From NCBI RefSeq assembly GCF_024749165.1, contig NZ_CP087190.1, positions 3,631,501 to 3,695,500 of the forward strand: a DNA stretch of 64,000 nucleotides. Direction: 5' to 3'. The DNA comes from Pseudomonas sp. B21-023 (GTDB lineage: Bacteria > Pseudomonadota > Gammaproteobacteria > Pseudomonadales > Pseudomonadaceae). The notes beneath the pieces are model-generated. The model was not told where the DNA came from and ran no database searches. It was given only the letters and a program-made list of their open reading frames with translations. A program made the translations under genes and the position numbers. Of this stretch, positions 50,399 through 59,720 are shown in pieces. Position 1 is the first letter of the stretch; every line of letters starts with the position of its first letter.

Positions 50399-51211
50399 TC
50401 AGTCGGCGAACGTCGGTTGCTGTTTGCTCATGTGGGCGGCCATGGCCACGCGCAGGTCTTCGGACTGCAGCATGGCGGCGTTCCAGGTGGCGATGTACTC
50501 CAGGCCATCGTCGATGCGATGGTCGCGCATGTAGCTGATCATCTCCTTGGTGCCGGCCACGGCGATCGGTGATTTTGCGGCGATCTCGCGGGCGATGGCA
50601 AAGACCCCGTAGAGCAGCGCCGCCTGGTCATCATAGACGCGGTTGACCAGGCCGATGCGCAACGCTTCCTGGGCGTCGACCATACGGCCGGTGTAGGCCA
50701 GCTCACGCATGATGCCGTCACCGATGATCCGCGGCAAACGTTGCAGGGTGCCGACATCGGCGGCCATGCCCATGTCGATCTCCTTGATCGAGAACTGCGC
50801 ATCACCGGCGCAGTAGCGCATGTCGCAAGCCGAGACCAGGTCGATGGCGCCACCGATGCAGTAGCCCTGGATCGCCGCCAGCACCGGCTTGCGGCAGTTG
50901 TCCACGGCGTTGAACGAGCCCTGCAGGCGCAGGATGGTGCGACGCATCATCCGAGCGTTGCGGCCGACGTCCTTGCCCAGTTGCTGGGCCAGCGCGGCCA
51001 GCATCATCAAGTCGATACCGGAGGAGAAATGCTTGCCGGCGCCGCTGAGTACCACCACCCGCACCGCGTCGGTGTCGTCGATCCACTGGAAGATCTGGAC
51101 CAGCTCCTCCCAGAAGGCGGCGTTCATCGCGTTGATCTTTTCCGGGCGGTTGATCTGCACGTGGGCGATGTGGTCGGTCAGTTCGACCTTGAACGCGGTG
51201 TATTCGGTCAC
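50399..51211 (-). CDS. crotonase family, delta(3,5)-delta(2,4)-dienoyl-CoA isomerase type
   Basis: A 270-residue crotonase. Oxyanion region [11 protein letters not shown] and [18 protein letters not shown]; the acidic pair sits in [19 protein letters not shown], a block nearly the same as in eukaryotic ECH1. That enzyme shifts double bonds during oxidation of unsaturated fatty acids. The GTG start at 51211 is chosen for AGGAGT upstream. 36 bases before nudC and probably cotranscribed. Confidence 0.87.
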   Translation of the reverse strand: MTEYTAFKVELTDHIAHVQINRPEKINAMNAAFWEELVQIFQWIDDTDAVRVVVLSGAGKHFSSGIDLMMLAALAQQLGKDVGRNARMMRRTILRLQGSFNAVDNCRKPVLAAIQGYCIGGAIDLVSACDMRYCAGDAQFSIKEIDMGMAADVGTLQRLPRIIGDGIMRELAYTGRMVDAQEALRIGLVNRVYDDQAALLYGVFAIAREIAAKSPIAVAGTKEMISYMRDHRIDDGLEYIATWNAAMLQSEDLRVAMAAHMSKQQPTFAD

Positions 51212-51362
51212 GGACGGCACTCCTGTGGGGAAAGGATTCACAACGGCGGATCTTAGCGCACCCGCAAGGCGGTGCATGTGCCAAAAGCCGGACTGGACAA
51301 CTTGCACCCTGACGCACGATCCGGCACCGTGCGCCACTGCTGAATCAAAAGGATACAAATTC

Positions 51363-52865
51363 ATGTCCCGCTCCCTGACCGGCGCCCTCGCCCACAGCTT
51401 CCTGGGCCAGTCGCCGCGTTGGTACAAGGCCGTCATCTGCCTGTTCCTGCTGCTCAATCCCTTGCTACTGGCAACCCTCGGTCCGGTGGTCACCGGCTGG
51501 GTGCTGGTGATCCAGTTCATCTTCACCCTGGGCATGGCACTCAAATGCTACCCGTTGATGCCCGGTGGCCTGCTGCTAGTCGAGGCGCTGCTGCTGCGCT
51601 TGACCACGCCCGAAGCCCTGTACGAGGAGTTGCAGCACAACTTCCCGGTGATCCTGCTGCTGATGTTCATGGTCGCCGGCATCCATTTCATGAAGGAACT
51701 GCTGCTGTACCTGTTTTCGCGGATCCTGCTCGGCGTGCGCTCCAAGGCCGTGCTGAGCCTGCTGTTCTGCGTGTTGTCGGCGTTCCTCTCGGCGTTCCTC
51801 GATGCCCTGACCGTGACCGCGGTGATCATCAGCGCCGCTGTAGGCTTCTATGCCGTCTACCACCGGGTCGCCTCGGGTGCCAATCCTCGTGAGGAATCGG
51901 CGCTGGACAGCGACCATCAGGTCGAGCAGTTGCACCGCGAAGACCTCGAGCAGTTCCGCGCCTTCCTGCGCAGCCTGCTGATGCATGGCGCGGTGGGCAC
52001 GGCGCTGGGTGGCGTGTGCACCTTGGTGGGCGAACCGCAGAACCTGCTGATCGGCCATGAAATGGGCTGGCATTTCGCCGACTTCTTCCTCAAGGTCGCG
52101 CCGGTGTCGATGCCGGTGCTGGCGGCGGGCCTGGTGACCTGCGTGCTGCTGGAGAAGCTGCGGCTGTTCGGCTACGGCACGCTGATGCCCGAACGCGTGC
52201 GCCAGGTGCTGGCCAGCTACGCCGCCGAGGACGATGCCGCCCGCACCCAGGCGCAACGGGTGGCGCTGGTGGTACAGGGCCTGGCCGCGCTGATCCTGAT
52301 CGTCTGCCTTGGCCTGCACATCGCCGAGGTGGGCCTGATCGGCCTGCTGGTCATCGTGTTGATCACCGCCTTCACCGGCATCACCGACGAGCATCGCCTG
52401 GGCCGTGCGTTCCAGGATGCCATGCCGTTCACCTCGCTGCTGGTGGTGTTCTTCGCCGTGGTCGCGGTGATCCACCAGCAGCAACTGTTCAGCCCGCTGA
52501 TCGCCTGGGTGCTGGCGCTGCCCAGCGAGCAGCAGCCGGGCATGCTGTACCTGGCCAACGGCCTGCTCTCGGCAATCAGCGACAACGTGTTCGTCGCCAC
52601 CATCTACATCACCGAGGTCAAGCAGGCGTTCGTCAATGGCGCGATGAGCCGCGAGCATTTCGAGACCCTGGCGGTGGCGATCAACACCGGCACCAACCTG
52701 CCCAGCGTGGCCACGCCCAATGGCCAGGCGGCGTTCCTGTTCCTGCTGACCTCGGCAATCGCACCGCTGATTCGCCTGTCGTATGGGCGCATGGTGTGGA
52801 TGGCGCTGCCCTATACCGTGGTCATGGGCGGCCTGGGCTGGTGGGCGGTGACCTACTGGCTGTAA
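51363..52865 (+). CDS. nhaB: Na+/H+ antiporter NhaB
   Basis: A 500-residue inner-membrane antiporter with about 12-13 membrane segments. [40 protein letters not shown] and [12 protein letters not shown] (buried acidic residues) are family marks. Exports sodium at alkaline pH. ATG 51363. A REP follows the stop. Confidence 0.95.
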   Translation: MSRSLTGALAHSFLGQSPRWYKAVICLFLLLNPLLLATLGPVVTGWVLVIQFIFTLGMALKCYPLMPGGLLLVEALLLRLTTPEALYEELQHNFPVILLLMFMVAGIHFMKELLLYLFSRILLGVRSKAVLSLLFCVLSAFLSAFLDALTVTAVIISAAVGFYAVYHRVASGANPREESALDSDHQVEQLHREDLEQFRAFLRSLLMHGAVGTALGGVCTLVGEPQNLLIGHEMGWHFADFFLKVAPVSMPVLAAGLVTCVLLEKLRLFGYGTLMPERVRQVLASYAAEDDAARTQAQRVALVVQGLAALILIVCLGLHIAEVGLIGLLVIVLITAFTGITDEHRLGRAFQDAMPFTSLLVVFFAVVAVIHQQQLFSPLIAWVLALPSEQQPGMLYLANGLLSAISDNVFVATIYITEVKQAFVNGAMSREHFETLAVAINTGTNLPSVATPNGQAAFLFLLTSAIAPLIRLSYGRMVWMALPYTVVMGGLGWWAVTYWL

Positions 52866-52876
52866 TCGGACCATCT

Positions 52877-52959
52877 GTAGGAGCGGCTTCAGCCGCGATC
52901 ACCCGCAGAGCGGGTGCCAGATTCCGCGGTGCCTGCATCGCGGCTGAAGCCGCTCCTAC
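52877..52959. repeat. REP palindrome after nhaB
   Basis: Two 23-base arms (52877-52899 and 52937-52959), exact inverse copies with GTAGGAGCGGCTTCAGCCGC, enclose a second hairpin CACCCGC/GCGGGTG (52900-52916). Likely also ends nhaB transcription. Confidence 0.88.
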
Positions 52960-53095
52960 GGATGACCGCGTATCCCGCACCTGCTTTCTCTCCTCCCGTG
53001 CCCCCATCCGTCGAACCTGACTATCGTTCAGCACTGCTGTCGATTCTCGCCAACCCCGTTCGACTATCCAGCACACACCCGAGGAGGTTCACCCC

Positions 53096-53710
53096 ATGCG
53101 CAAGCTCATCGTCGCCGCCTTCGTCACCCTCGACGGCGTCATGCAGGCCCCCGGCGGGCCGGAGGAAGACACCAGCGGCGGCTTCACCTTTGGTGGCTGG
53201 ATCCCGCCCCTGGCCGACGAGGCCTTCGGCCAAGCCATGCAGACCTTGTTCAGCCAACCGTTCGAACTGCTGCTGGGGCGACGCACCTACGATATCTTCG
53301 CCGGGTTCTGGCCAAAGGTCGGGCCCGAGGCGCCGGACCGGCCCTTGGCCGACCTGTTCAATGGCGTGGCCAAGCATGTCGCCACGCACCATCCCGAATC
53401 CATCGACTGGCAAAACAGTCACCCGTTGGGCGCTGATGTGACGGGGGCGGTGCGCGCCCTCAAGCTACAGGACGGCCCGACGCTGCTGACCCAAGGCAGC
53501 GGCGAACTGGTACGCCAACTGCTGGCGGCCGGCCTGGTGGATGAACTGCGGTTGCTGATCCACCCCTTGCTGCTTGGGCGTGGCAAGCGCCTGTTCGGTG
53601 ACGATGCCCAGGCCGCGGCCTTCACACTGGTGGAGTCGAGCAGCACGCCCAAGGGCGTATTGCTGGCCCACTACGCACGCAGCGGCGAGGTGCAAACGGG
53701 ATCGTTCTGA
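53096..53710 (+). CDS. dihydrofolate reductase-like protein (RibD C-terminal domain family)
   Basis: A 204-residue protein with MRKLIVAAFVTLDGVMQAPG at the start and LLGRRTYDIF, GSGELVRQLLAAGLVDELRL and PLLLGRGKRLF, the pattern of the stand-alone RibD-C/DHFR-like family. NADPH-dependent reduction is likely; substrate unknown. GAGGAGG precedes the ATG. Confidence 0.82.
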   Translation: MRKLIVAAFVTLDGVMQAPGGPEEDTSGGFTFGGWIPPLADEAFGQAMQTLFSQPFELLLGRRTYDIFAGFWPKVGPEAPDRPLADLFNGVAKHVATHHPESIDWQNSHPLGADVTGAVRALKLQDGPTLLTQGSGELVRQLLAAGLVDELRLLIHPLLLGRGKRLFGDDAQAAAFTLVESSSTPKGVLLAHYARSGEVQTGSF

Positions 53711-53810
53711 CCCACAGTCAGTCGAGCAGGCAGTTGATGGTGCGGGCGAGGCCTGCGTCCGTTTGCCCCGGCGCCCTTGTTATCATCCAGGCTCAACCGG
53801 GAGGGAACCC

Positions 53811-54284
53811 ATGCTCGCCATACGCCGCGCCAGCCGTCACGACGCGCTGGACACGTACGCCATCCGCCGCCAGGCGATCCTGTGGCAGTGCACCGAAGCC
53901 TACGATGCCACCCTGGCCCAGGCCTGGGCCGACGTACCGTTCACAGAAGGCTACGCGGCCCTGGTCGCCGAGCATTTCCACCTTGCCTGCATCGACGACA
54001 CGATCGTCGCCACTGGCATGCTCGACCGGCACAGCGGTGAACTGGGTGCCCTGTTCGTACTGCCGGCATTCATGGGCCGTGGCATCGCCCGGGCGATGGT
54101 CGAACACCTCGAAGGCATCGCCAGGGCCGAAGGTCTGGAAGATGTCCACCTGGACTCGACCTTGAACGCAGCGGCGTTCTATCGCCGCTGCGGCTACATC
54201 GGCGATGCGCTGTCGATCTACCAGTCACCATTCGGCCTCGAACTGTCCTGCATCCCCATGCGCAAGGTGCTGGCCGGGGTATAA
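53811..54284 (+). CDS. GNAT family N-acetyltransferase
   Basis: A 157-residue acetyltransferase. Acetyl-CoA binding is around LFVLPAFMGRGIARAMVEHL and the end NAAAFYRRCGYIGD. Substrate unknown. ATG 53811 follows GGGAGGG. It lies 34 bases before the DUF1275 gene. Confidence 0.82.
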   Translation: MLAIRRASRHDALDTYAIRRQAILWQCTEAYDATLAQAWADVPFTEGYAALVAEHFHLACIDDTIVATGMLDRHSGELGALFVLPAFMGRGIARAMVEHLEGIARAEGLEDVHLDSTLNAAAFYRRCGYIGDALSIYQSPFGLELSCIPMRKVLAGV

Positions 54285-54318
54285 GATCAAAGCCCCCTGC
54301 GCCCCGGAGACTCGCCCC

Positions 54319-55020
54319 ATGCTACCCACCGCCACCTCCCAGCACAGTGCCCGTCGGGTCCGCTTGCAGGCCCTGCGCGGCCGGGTCGGCCTGGGGCTGG
54401 TGGCCGGATTGTCGGTGCTGGCCGGCATGACCGACGCCATCGGCCTGCTGGCGTTGGGCGACTTCGTATCATTCATGAGCGGCAACACCACGCGCCTGGC
54501 GGTGGCCATCAGCCAGGCGGACCTGGCGCTGATGCTGCGCCTGGCCCTGGCGATCCTCAGTTTCGTGCTGGGCAACACCCTGGGTGTATTGCTGGCCCGC
54601 CGCTTGCGCCGCCGCGCCGCACCCTTGCTGCTGATTACCGCCAGCCTGCTGGCGTTTGCCGCAGCGTGGCCTGCGCCCACCACATTGCCCGCGTTGATCG
54701 CGGCCACCTTGGCCATGGGCATGCTCAACGCCGTGGTCGAACAGGTGAACGGCCTGCCGATCGGCCTGACCTACGTAACCGGCGCGCTGTCGCGCTTCGG
54801 CCGTGGCCTGGGGCGTTGGTTGCTGGGTGAGCGGCGCCATGGCTGGCGGGTACAACTGGTGCCCTGGAGCGGCATGCTGCTGGGTGCCGCGCTCGGGGCC
54901 TGGCTGCAGCAACGGCTGGGCTTGCAGGCGCTGGCGGCCAGTTGCGCCCTGGCCTGCTTGCTGGCGCTGGTGACGGTGTTCATCCCGCGTGCCTGGCAAC
55001 TGGGCTACATGCCGCGCTGA
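54319..55020 (+). CDS. YoaK/DUF1275 family membrane protein
   Basis: A 233-residue protein with about six membrane segments. The family mark is GMTDAIGLLALGDFVSFMSG, then NTTRLAV, and later GMLNAVVEQ and GLTYVTGALSR. Function of DUF1275 is unknown; transport is presumed. Confidence 0.83.
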   Translation: MLPTATSQHSARRVRLQALRGRVGLGLVAGLSVLAGMTDAIGLLALGDFVSFMSGNTTRLAVAISQADLALMLRLALAILSFVLGNTLGVLLARRLRRRAAPLLLITASLLAFAAAWPAPTTLPALIAATLAMGMLNAVVEQVNGLPIGLTYVTGALSRFGRGLGRWLLGERRHGWRVQLVPWSGMLLGAALGAWLQQRLGLQALAASCALACLLALVTVFIPRAWQLGYMPR

Positions 55021-55150
55021 GGGCCATGAGCATTCCTTAAACGGCAGGCGCGCAGACGTCGATAGTCACTATCGAGCACAGCGATTTCCATCGTGCCACC
55101 GTGGCCAATAACCTGGGTTCATCGATCCGACAGCCCACGGTATCATCCCG

Positions 55151-55393
55151 ATGAACACCACCGCCCGCCTCCTCCTCGCCACCCTGGCCATCGCCGTGCT
55201 GGGCGGTTGCGCCAGCCATCCTGAGCTACGCCCCTACAGCGCCGAGGAAGCCCGTCAGCTGCAACTCGAGGCATTGCAACGCCAGGGTCTGAGCCAGGAA
55301 GAGTACGAGCGCCGCAAACTGACCGTGTTGCGCGCCGATCACCAGCAAGCCGTGACCGACGCCGCCAGGGCCACGACCGCGATCAGCGGTTGA
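55151..55393 (+). CDS. small lipoprotein
   Basis: An 80-residue protein with a lipoprotein signal: MNTTARLLLATLAIAVLGGC, with lipobox LGGC and Cys20 as lipidation site. The mature part is a short charged helix (SAEEARQLQLEALQRQGLSQ). The residues after Cys are ASH, so outer-membrane sorting is likely. Convergent with the hydrolase gene, overlapping it by 11 bases. Confidence 0.75.
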   Translation: MNTTARLLLATLAIAVLGGCASHPELRPYSAEEARQLQLEALQRQGLSQEEYERRKLTVLRADHQQAVTDAARATTAISG

Positions 55394-56267
55394 CCTCGAC
55401 CTCGTCCAGGAACGCCAGCAGGTGCTCGTTGAACGACACCGGTGCTTCCTCCATGACGAAGTGCCCGCAACCCGGCAGGATCACCCCGCGCACCGAGTCG
55501 GCATGCCCCTGCAGCGTACGCAGCGGCGCATCGCCCGTGGCGTGCTCGGCACCGATCGCCAGCACCGGCATGGGCAGCGGATGCCTGGCCCGTTCGCGGT
55601 TCTGCCTGATGGTCTCGGGAATCGCCCGGTAATAGGCGAAGCCCGCCCGCATCCCGCCCGGCGAGGCGTAGGCACGGATATAGACATCCGCCGCCACCGC
55701 ATGCCGATGGATCGCCCATCGGTCGAACATGAAGTTGAGGTAGCCCTCCTCACGTCCGGCGATCAGGAACTCCGGCAGATCGCGAACCTGGTTGAACAGG
55801 AAGTGCCAAAGGAAGATGTTGTCCTGCGGCGCCACGAAGATCGACGGCGCCTCGGCAAGCCCCGGGATCACCGCCTCGGCCACCGTCAGCGAGCGCACCG
55901 CCTGTGGCCAATCACTGGCCAGGGCATAGGCCACCCACATCCCCACATCGTGACCGACCAGGTGATAGCGCTCATGCCCCAGCTGGGTCATCGCGGCATG
56001 CAGCACAGCGGCGACGCTGCCGGTGTCGTAGCCCTGCTCGGGGCGGTCCGAATCCCCCAGGCCCGGCGGATCGATGGCAATGGCACGGAACCCGCGCGCG
56101 GCCAGGATCGGCAGCACATGGCGCCAGGCGTACCAGGTCTGTGGCCAGCCCGGCACCAGTAGCACCGGTTCGCCCGCGCCGGCCACGACACAGTGGATGC
56201 GCTGTCCCTGCACCTGCACATAGACATGCTCGAAGGCGTCAGCCAAAGACTCGATGGCCAGGTTCAT
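55383..56267 (-). CDS. alpha/beta hydrolase, epoxide hydrolase/haloalkane dehalogenase type
   Basis: A 294-residue hydrolase. Nucleophile Asp107 sits in LVGHDVGMW; the oxyanion region is VPGWPQTWYAWR; the catalytic His lies in GCGHFVMEE near residue 271. An Asp nucleophile separates it from esterases. Substrate unknown. It overlaps the isomerase gene upstream by four bases, forming an operon under the TetR-type operator. Confidence 0.83.
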   Translation of the reverse strand: MNLAIESLADAFEHVYVQVQGQRIHCVVAGAGEPVLLVPGWPQTWYAWRHVLPILAARGFRAIAIDPPGLGDSDRPEQGYDTGSVAAVLHAAMTQLGHERYHLVGHDVGMWVAYALASDWPQAVRSLTVAEAVIPGLAEAPSIFVAPQDNIFLWHFLFNQVRDLPEFLIAGREEGYLNFMFDRWAIHRHAVAADVYIRAYASPGGMRAGFAYYRAIPETIRQNRERARHPLPMPVLAIGAEHATGDAPLRTLQGHADSVRGVILPGCGHFVMEEAPVSFNEHLLAFLDEVEVNR

Positions 56268-57334
56268 ACCCGAGCCCCCGTGTCGATGCCCAGCATGCGC
56301 TGGATCTGATGGGCGTCGATCGGTGCGCCGGCGAAATCGTCGAACACCTGGTCCGTGACCCGGATGATGTGGCGGTTGATGAACTCGACGCCTTCACGGG
56401 CGCCGTCCTCCTGATGCTTCAGGCAGCATTCCCATTCCAGGGTTGCCCACCCCGCGAAGTCGTACTGCGCCAGCCGCGAGAAGATGGCCTTGAAGTCCAC
56501 TTGCCCGTCACCCAGCGATCGGAAGCGCCCGGCACGTTCGGCCCAATCGCTGTAGCCGCCATACACGCCCTGCCGACCGCTCGGGTTGAACTCGGCGTCC
56601 TTGACGTGAAACATGCGGATCAGTGGGTGATAGAGGTCCAGATAGGCCAGGTAGTCGAGTTGCTGCAACACGAAATGGCTGGGGTCGAAGAGGATGCGGC
56701 AACGCACGTGCTCCCCCACCAGGGCATGGAAACGCTCGAAGCTGGTGCCATCGTGCAGGTCCTCGGCCGGGTGGATCTCGAAGCACAGGTTGACACCCTG
56801 TTCGTCACAGCAGTCGAGTATCGGCCGCCAGCGCCGCGCCAGCTCCTCGAAGGCAGCCTCCACCAGGCCCTGGGGACGCTGCGGGAACGGGAACAGGTAG
56901 GGCCAGGCCAGCGCGCCGGAAAAGGTCCCCATGTCCTCCAGGCCCAGGTTGCGGCTGGCCCGAGCCGCCAGTGTCATCTGCTCGGTCGCCCAGGCGGTGC
57001 GTTCTGCCGGCCGCCCGGCCAGCGCGGCCGGGGCGAAGGCGTCGCACATTGGATCGTAGGCCGGATGGACCGCGACCAACTGGCCGATCATGTGGGTGGT
57101 CAGCTCGCTGACCTGCAAGCCGTGCTCGGCCAGCCGCCCCTTGACCTCATCGCAGTAGCCGGTGCTCTGCGCGGCCAGTTCCAGGTCGAACAGCCGGGCG
57201 TCCCAGGCCGGGACCTGCAACCCCTTGAAGCCCAACTCTCCCGCCCACTCGGCGATCCTGTCGAGGCTGTCGAACGGTGGCTTGTCGGCGCTGAACTGCG
57301 CGAGGTGCAGACTGGGGCCTTTGAGTGTTCGCAT
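56264..57334 (-). CDS. sugar phosphate isomerase/epimerase (AP endonuclease 2 fold)
   Basis: A 356-residue TIM-barrel protein. Metal ligands are likely in CFEIHPAEDL, LFDPSHFVLQ, HVKDAEF and TLEWECC. Comparable proteins act as inosose or keto-sugar isomerases; the substrate is not known. The start at ATG 57334 is chosen because a longer frame would run through the operator at 57346-57369. Confidence 0.83.
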   Translation of the reverse strand: MRTLKGPSLHLAQFSADKPPFDSLDRIAEWAGELGFKGLQVPAWDARLFDLELAAQSTGYCDEVKGRLAEHGLQVSELTTHMIGQLVAVHPAYDPMCDAFAPAALAGRPAERTAWATEQMTLAARASRNLGLEDMGTFSGALAWPYLFPFPQRPQGLVEAAFEELARRWRPILDCCDEQGVNLCFEIHPAEDLHDGTSFERFHALVGEHVRCRILFDPSHFVLQQLDYLAYLDLYHPLIRMFHVKDAEFNPSGRQGVYGGYSDWAERAGRFRSLGDGQVDFKAIFSRLAQYDFAGWATLEWECCLKHQEDGAREGVEFINRHIIRVTDQVFDDFAGAPIDAHQIQRMLGIDTGARV

Positions 57335-57345
57335 GATGTCATCCA

Positions 57346-57369
57346 ATTGTTTGTTGATCGACAAACAAT
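57346..57369. promoter_or_regulatory. perfect palindromic operator for the TetR-type regulator
   Basis: ATTGTTTGT and ACAAACAAT are exact inverted nine-base arms around TGATCG. It lies between the divergent isomerase-hydrolase operon and the TetR gene, 12 bases from the isomerase ATG, so binding would block that operon and perhaps the regulator itself. Confidence 0.7.
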
Positions 57370-57442
57370 AGGGTCGAATGGCGCTGCCCGTCAATCGCAA
57401 ATTGGCTAGAATGCGCCTTTCACGTAATCAGGCAGGCGAGCG

Positions 57443-58036
57443 ATGGCAGGGCGACCTCGGGAATTCGACAAGCAACAGGCGCTGCGCAAGGCGATGCGGC
57501 TGTTCTGGGAACATGGCTACGAGGGCACCTCGATGTCGGCCCTGGTGTCCGCGCTGGGCATCGCCTCCGCGCGCATCTACGCGGCCTTCGGCAGCAAGCA
57601 ACAACTGTTCGAGGAAGCCGTGGCCCTGTACGAGTCGGCCGAGGGCGGCTTCGCCGACCGCGCCCTGGCCCTGCCGGATATCCACCAGGCCCTGGCACGG
57701 ATGCTCGAGGACGCCATCAGCACCTACACCCGCGCCAACGAGCCCAGGGGCTGCCTGGTGGTCAGCGCCGCCAGCGGCGTGGCACCGGACAACCTGGCCG
57801 TCCAGCAGTGGTTGTCCGGGCACCGCCGGCAGCGTACCGAGTCGATCATCGAGCGCCTGCGCCAAGCCCGTGACCAGGGGCAGTTGCCGGCCGACACGCA
57901 GGCCGAGGCCCTCGGCCACTTCTATGCCACCTTCCTCCACGGTATCTCCGTGCAGGCCCGTGACGGCGTGCCCGGAGAGGACCTGCGCAGCGCCAGCCGC
58001 CAGGCACTGACGCTGTTGCCAAGCCGGCAACCTTGA
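57443..58036 (+). CDS. TetR family regulator
   Basis: A 197-residue regulator. The HTH spans about residues 28-47 (TSMSALVSALGIASARIYAA, then FGSKQQLFEEAV). The C-terminal ligand domain carries the TetR_C_16-like EPRGCLVVSAAS segment also seen in NemR/AcuR-type repressors. Divergent from the isomerase-hydrolase pair, it most likely controls them through the palindrome. Confidence 0.87.
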   Translation: MAGRPREFDKQQALRKAMRLFWEHGYEGTSMSALVSALGIASARIYAAFGSKQQLFEEAVALYESAEGGFADRALALPDIHQALARMLEDAISTYTRANEPRGCLVVSAASGVAPDNLAVQQWLSGHRRQRTESIIERLRQARDQGQLPADTQAEALGHFYATFLHGISVQARDGVPGEDLRSASRQALTLLPSRQP

Positions 58037-58097
58037 CCTTATCGCCGCCCCGGCAAAGCTGTTAGCCTTGCCCTGTTCAGGTCACCACGGACAGCCC

Positions 58098-58718
58098 ATG
58101 GCCAACCACAAGATCGAGATCCGCCGGCGCAACGTCGAAAAGATCCTGCAAGCCGCCGAGCAGGTGTTCGCCGACAAGGGCTACGCCGCCACCTCCATGG
58201 GCGATATCGCCGAACGGGCGCAACTGCCGCGCTCCAACCTGCACTACTACTTCAGCACCAAGGACGACCTGTACCGCGCCGTGTTGCAGGACCTGCTGGA
58301 CGTCTGGAAACAGGATGCCCTGTGCTTCGAGCACTTCGACGACCCGCGGGTGGTGCTGACCAGCTACATCCGCGCCAAGATGGGCCATTCGCGCTCGCGG
58401 CCGCTGGGCTCGAAGATCTGGGCCGAGGAGATCCTCCACGGCGCCCCGCTGCTGGGCCCCAGCCTGGACGAAATCCTGGTGCCGTGGGCGCAGCTCAAGC
58501 AGGCGAAGATCCGCAGTTGGGTCGACGACGGGCGCATCCTGCCGGTGGAACCATCGGCGCTGCTGTACATGATCTGGGCGGCGACCCAGCACTACGCCGA
58601 CTTCGGTTTCCAGGTCACCCTGCTCAATGACGGTGAGCCGCTGTCGGACATGGCGTTCGAGCAAGCGGTGCAGACCGTGACCGGCGTCATCCTGCGCGGC
58701 ATCGGCCTGGAGCCGTGA
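58098..58718 (+). CDS. TetR family regulator, RutR-like
   Basis: A 206-residue TetR protein: HTH in TSMGDIAERAQLPRSNLHYY (about residues 33-52) and a C-terminal domain of the YcdC/RutR type (SYIRAKMGHSRSRPLGSKIW, then LLYMIWAATQHYADF). RutR responds to uracil in E. coli; the reductive pyrimidine genes preA-preT lie 2.8 kb downstream, so it may regulate them. ATG 58098 is the family start. Confidence 0.83.
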   Translation: MANHKIEIRRRNVEKILQAAEQVFADKGYAATSMGDIAERAQLPRSNLHYYFSTKDDLYRAVLQDLLDVWKQDALCFEHFDDPRVVLTSYIRAKMGHSRSRPLGSKIWAEEILHGAPLLGPSLDEILVPWAQLKQAKIRSWVDDGRILPVEPSALLYMIWAATQHYADFGFQVTLLNDGEPLSDMAFEQAVQTVTGVILRGIGLEP

Positions 58719-58727
58719 GCGGCGCCC

Positions 58728-59630
58728 TTAGCGCCCCAGGTGCTCGCACAAAAAATCGATGAACACCCGGGTCTTGTGCGGCACATGGCTGCTGTTGGGG
58801 TACACCACGCTGATCGGCTGCCTCGGCAGGCTGTAGTCCGGCAGTACCCGCCGCAGGGTGCCGTCGGCCAGGTCTTGCTCGACCAGCCAAGCCGGCAGCA
58901 CCGCTACGCCCAGGGCGGCGCAGGCCATCGCCCGGATGGCGTGGGATGCATTGGACTGGTAGGCCGCCCGGCCGACAACGCTTGCACTCCCCGCCTGCGC
59001 GCTGTGCAAGGTCCAGGCGGTCGGGCTCTGCAGGTTGCTGTTGGCAATCCAGGGTGTATCCGCCAGTTCCTCGGGCCGTTCAATGGCATGGCGAGCAAGA
59101 AAGGCCGGAGCAGCCACCAGCACAATGTCGTACTCGGCCAGCTGGCGACTGCGCAGGTTCGAGTCCGGCAACGCGCCAAGGCGCACCACCAGGTCGAGCC
59201 GCTCGGCAATCAGGTCGCTCAGCGACGAGTCGGTATCGTAGCTGAGCGACAACGCCGGGTAGCGCTCGGCGAACAGCGGGATCAGCGGCAGGATGAAACG
59301 CTCACCGTACTCCCCGGTGGTGCTGATGCGCAGATTGCCCGATAGGCCGTTGTGCCGGCGCAGTACATTGGCGAAGGCGCCTTCGACATCGCTGACGATC
59401 ACCTTGAAATCTTCATAGAAACTTTGGCCGGTTTCGGTCGGGGCGATAGCACGGGTGCTGCGCGCCAGCAGCGTCACCCCCAGGGCCTGCTCCAGCGCCT
59501 TGACGTGCTGGCTGGCCATGGCTTTGCTGATGCCGAGAAATTCCGCCGCCTTGGTGAAGGAGCCGAAGTCGACCACCGCCAGAAACGTCTGCACCCGGTT
59601 GAGCTGGGTGTGGAGGGCCGTGCGCGGCAT
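58728..59630 (-). CDS. LysR family regulator
   Basis: A 300-residue LTTR. N-terminal HTH (GSFTKAAEFLGISKAMASQH, about residues 23-42), then a substrate-binding domain. It is divergent from an MFS gene 90 bases away, the usual arrangement for a regulator and its target. Confidence 0.88.
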   Translation of the reverse strand: MPRTALHTQLNRVQTFLAVVDFGSFTKAAEFLGISKAMASQHVKALEQALGVTLLARSTRAIAPTETGQSFYEDFKVIVSDVEGAFANVLRRHNGLSGNLRISTTGEYGERFILPLIPLFAERYPALSLSYDTDSSLSDLIAERLDLVVRLGALPDSNLRSRQLAEYDIVLVAAPAFLARHAIERPEELADTPWIANSNLQSPTAWTLHSAQAGSASVVGRAAYQSNASHAIRAMACAALGVAVLPAWLVEQDLADGTLRRVLPDYSLPRQPISVVYPNSSHVPHKTRVFIDFLCEHLGR

Positions 59631-59720
59631 TGTTCACTTCCATCAAACAGAGTTTCAAGGGTAGCGACATCGACAGGGACAGTCCACGACACCTACTCTG
59701 CGCGTCGAAAAGGAGTGGCA

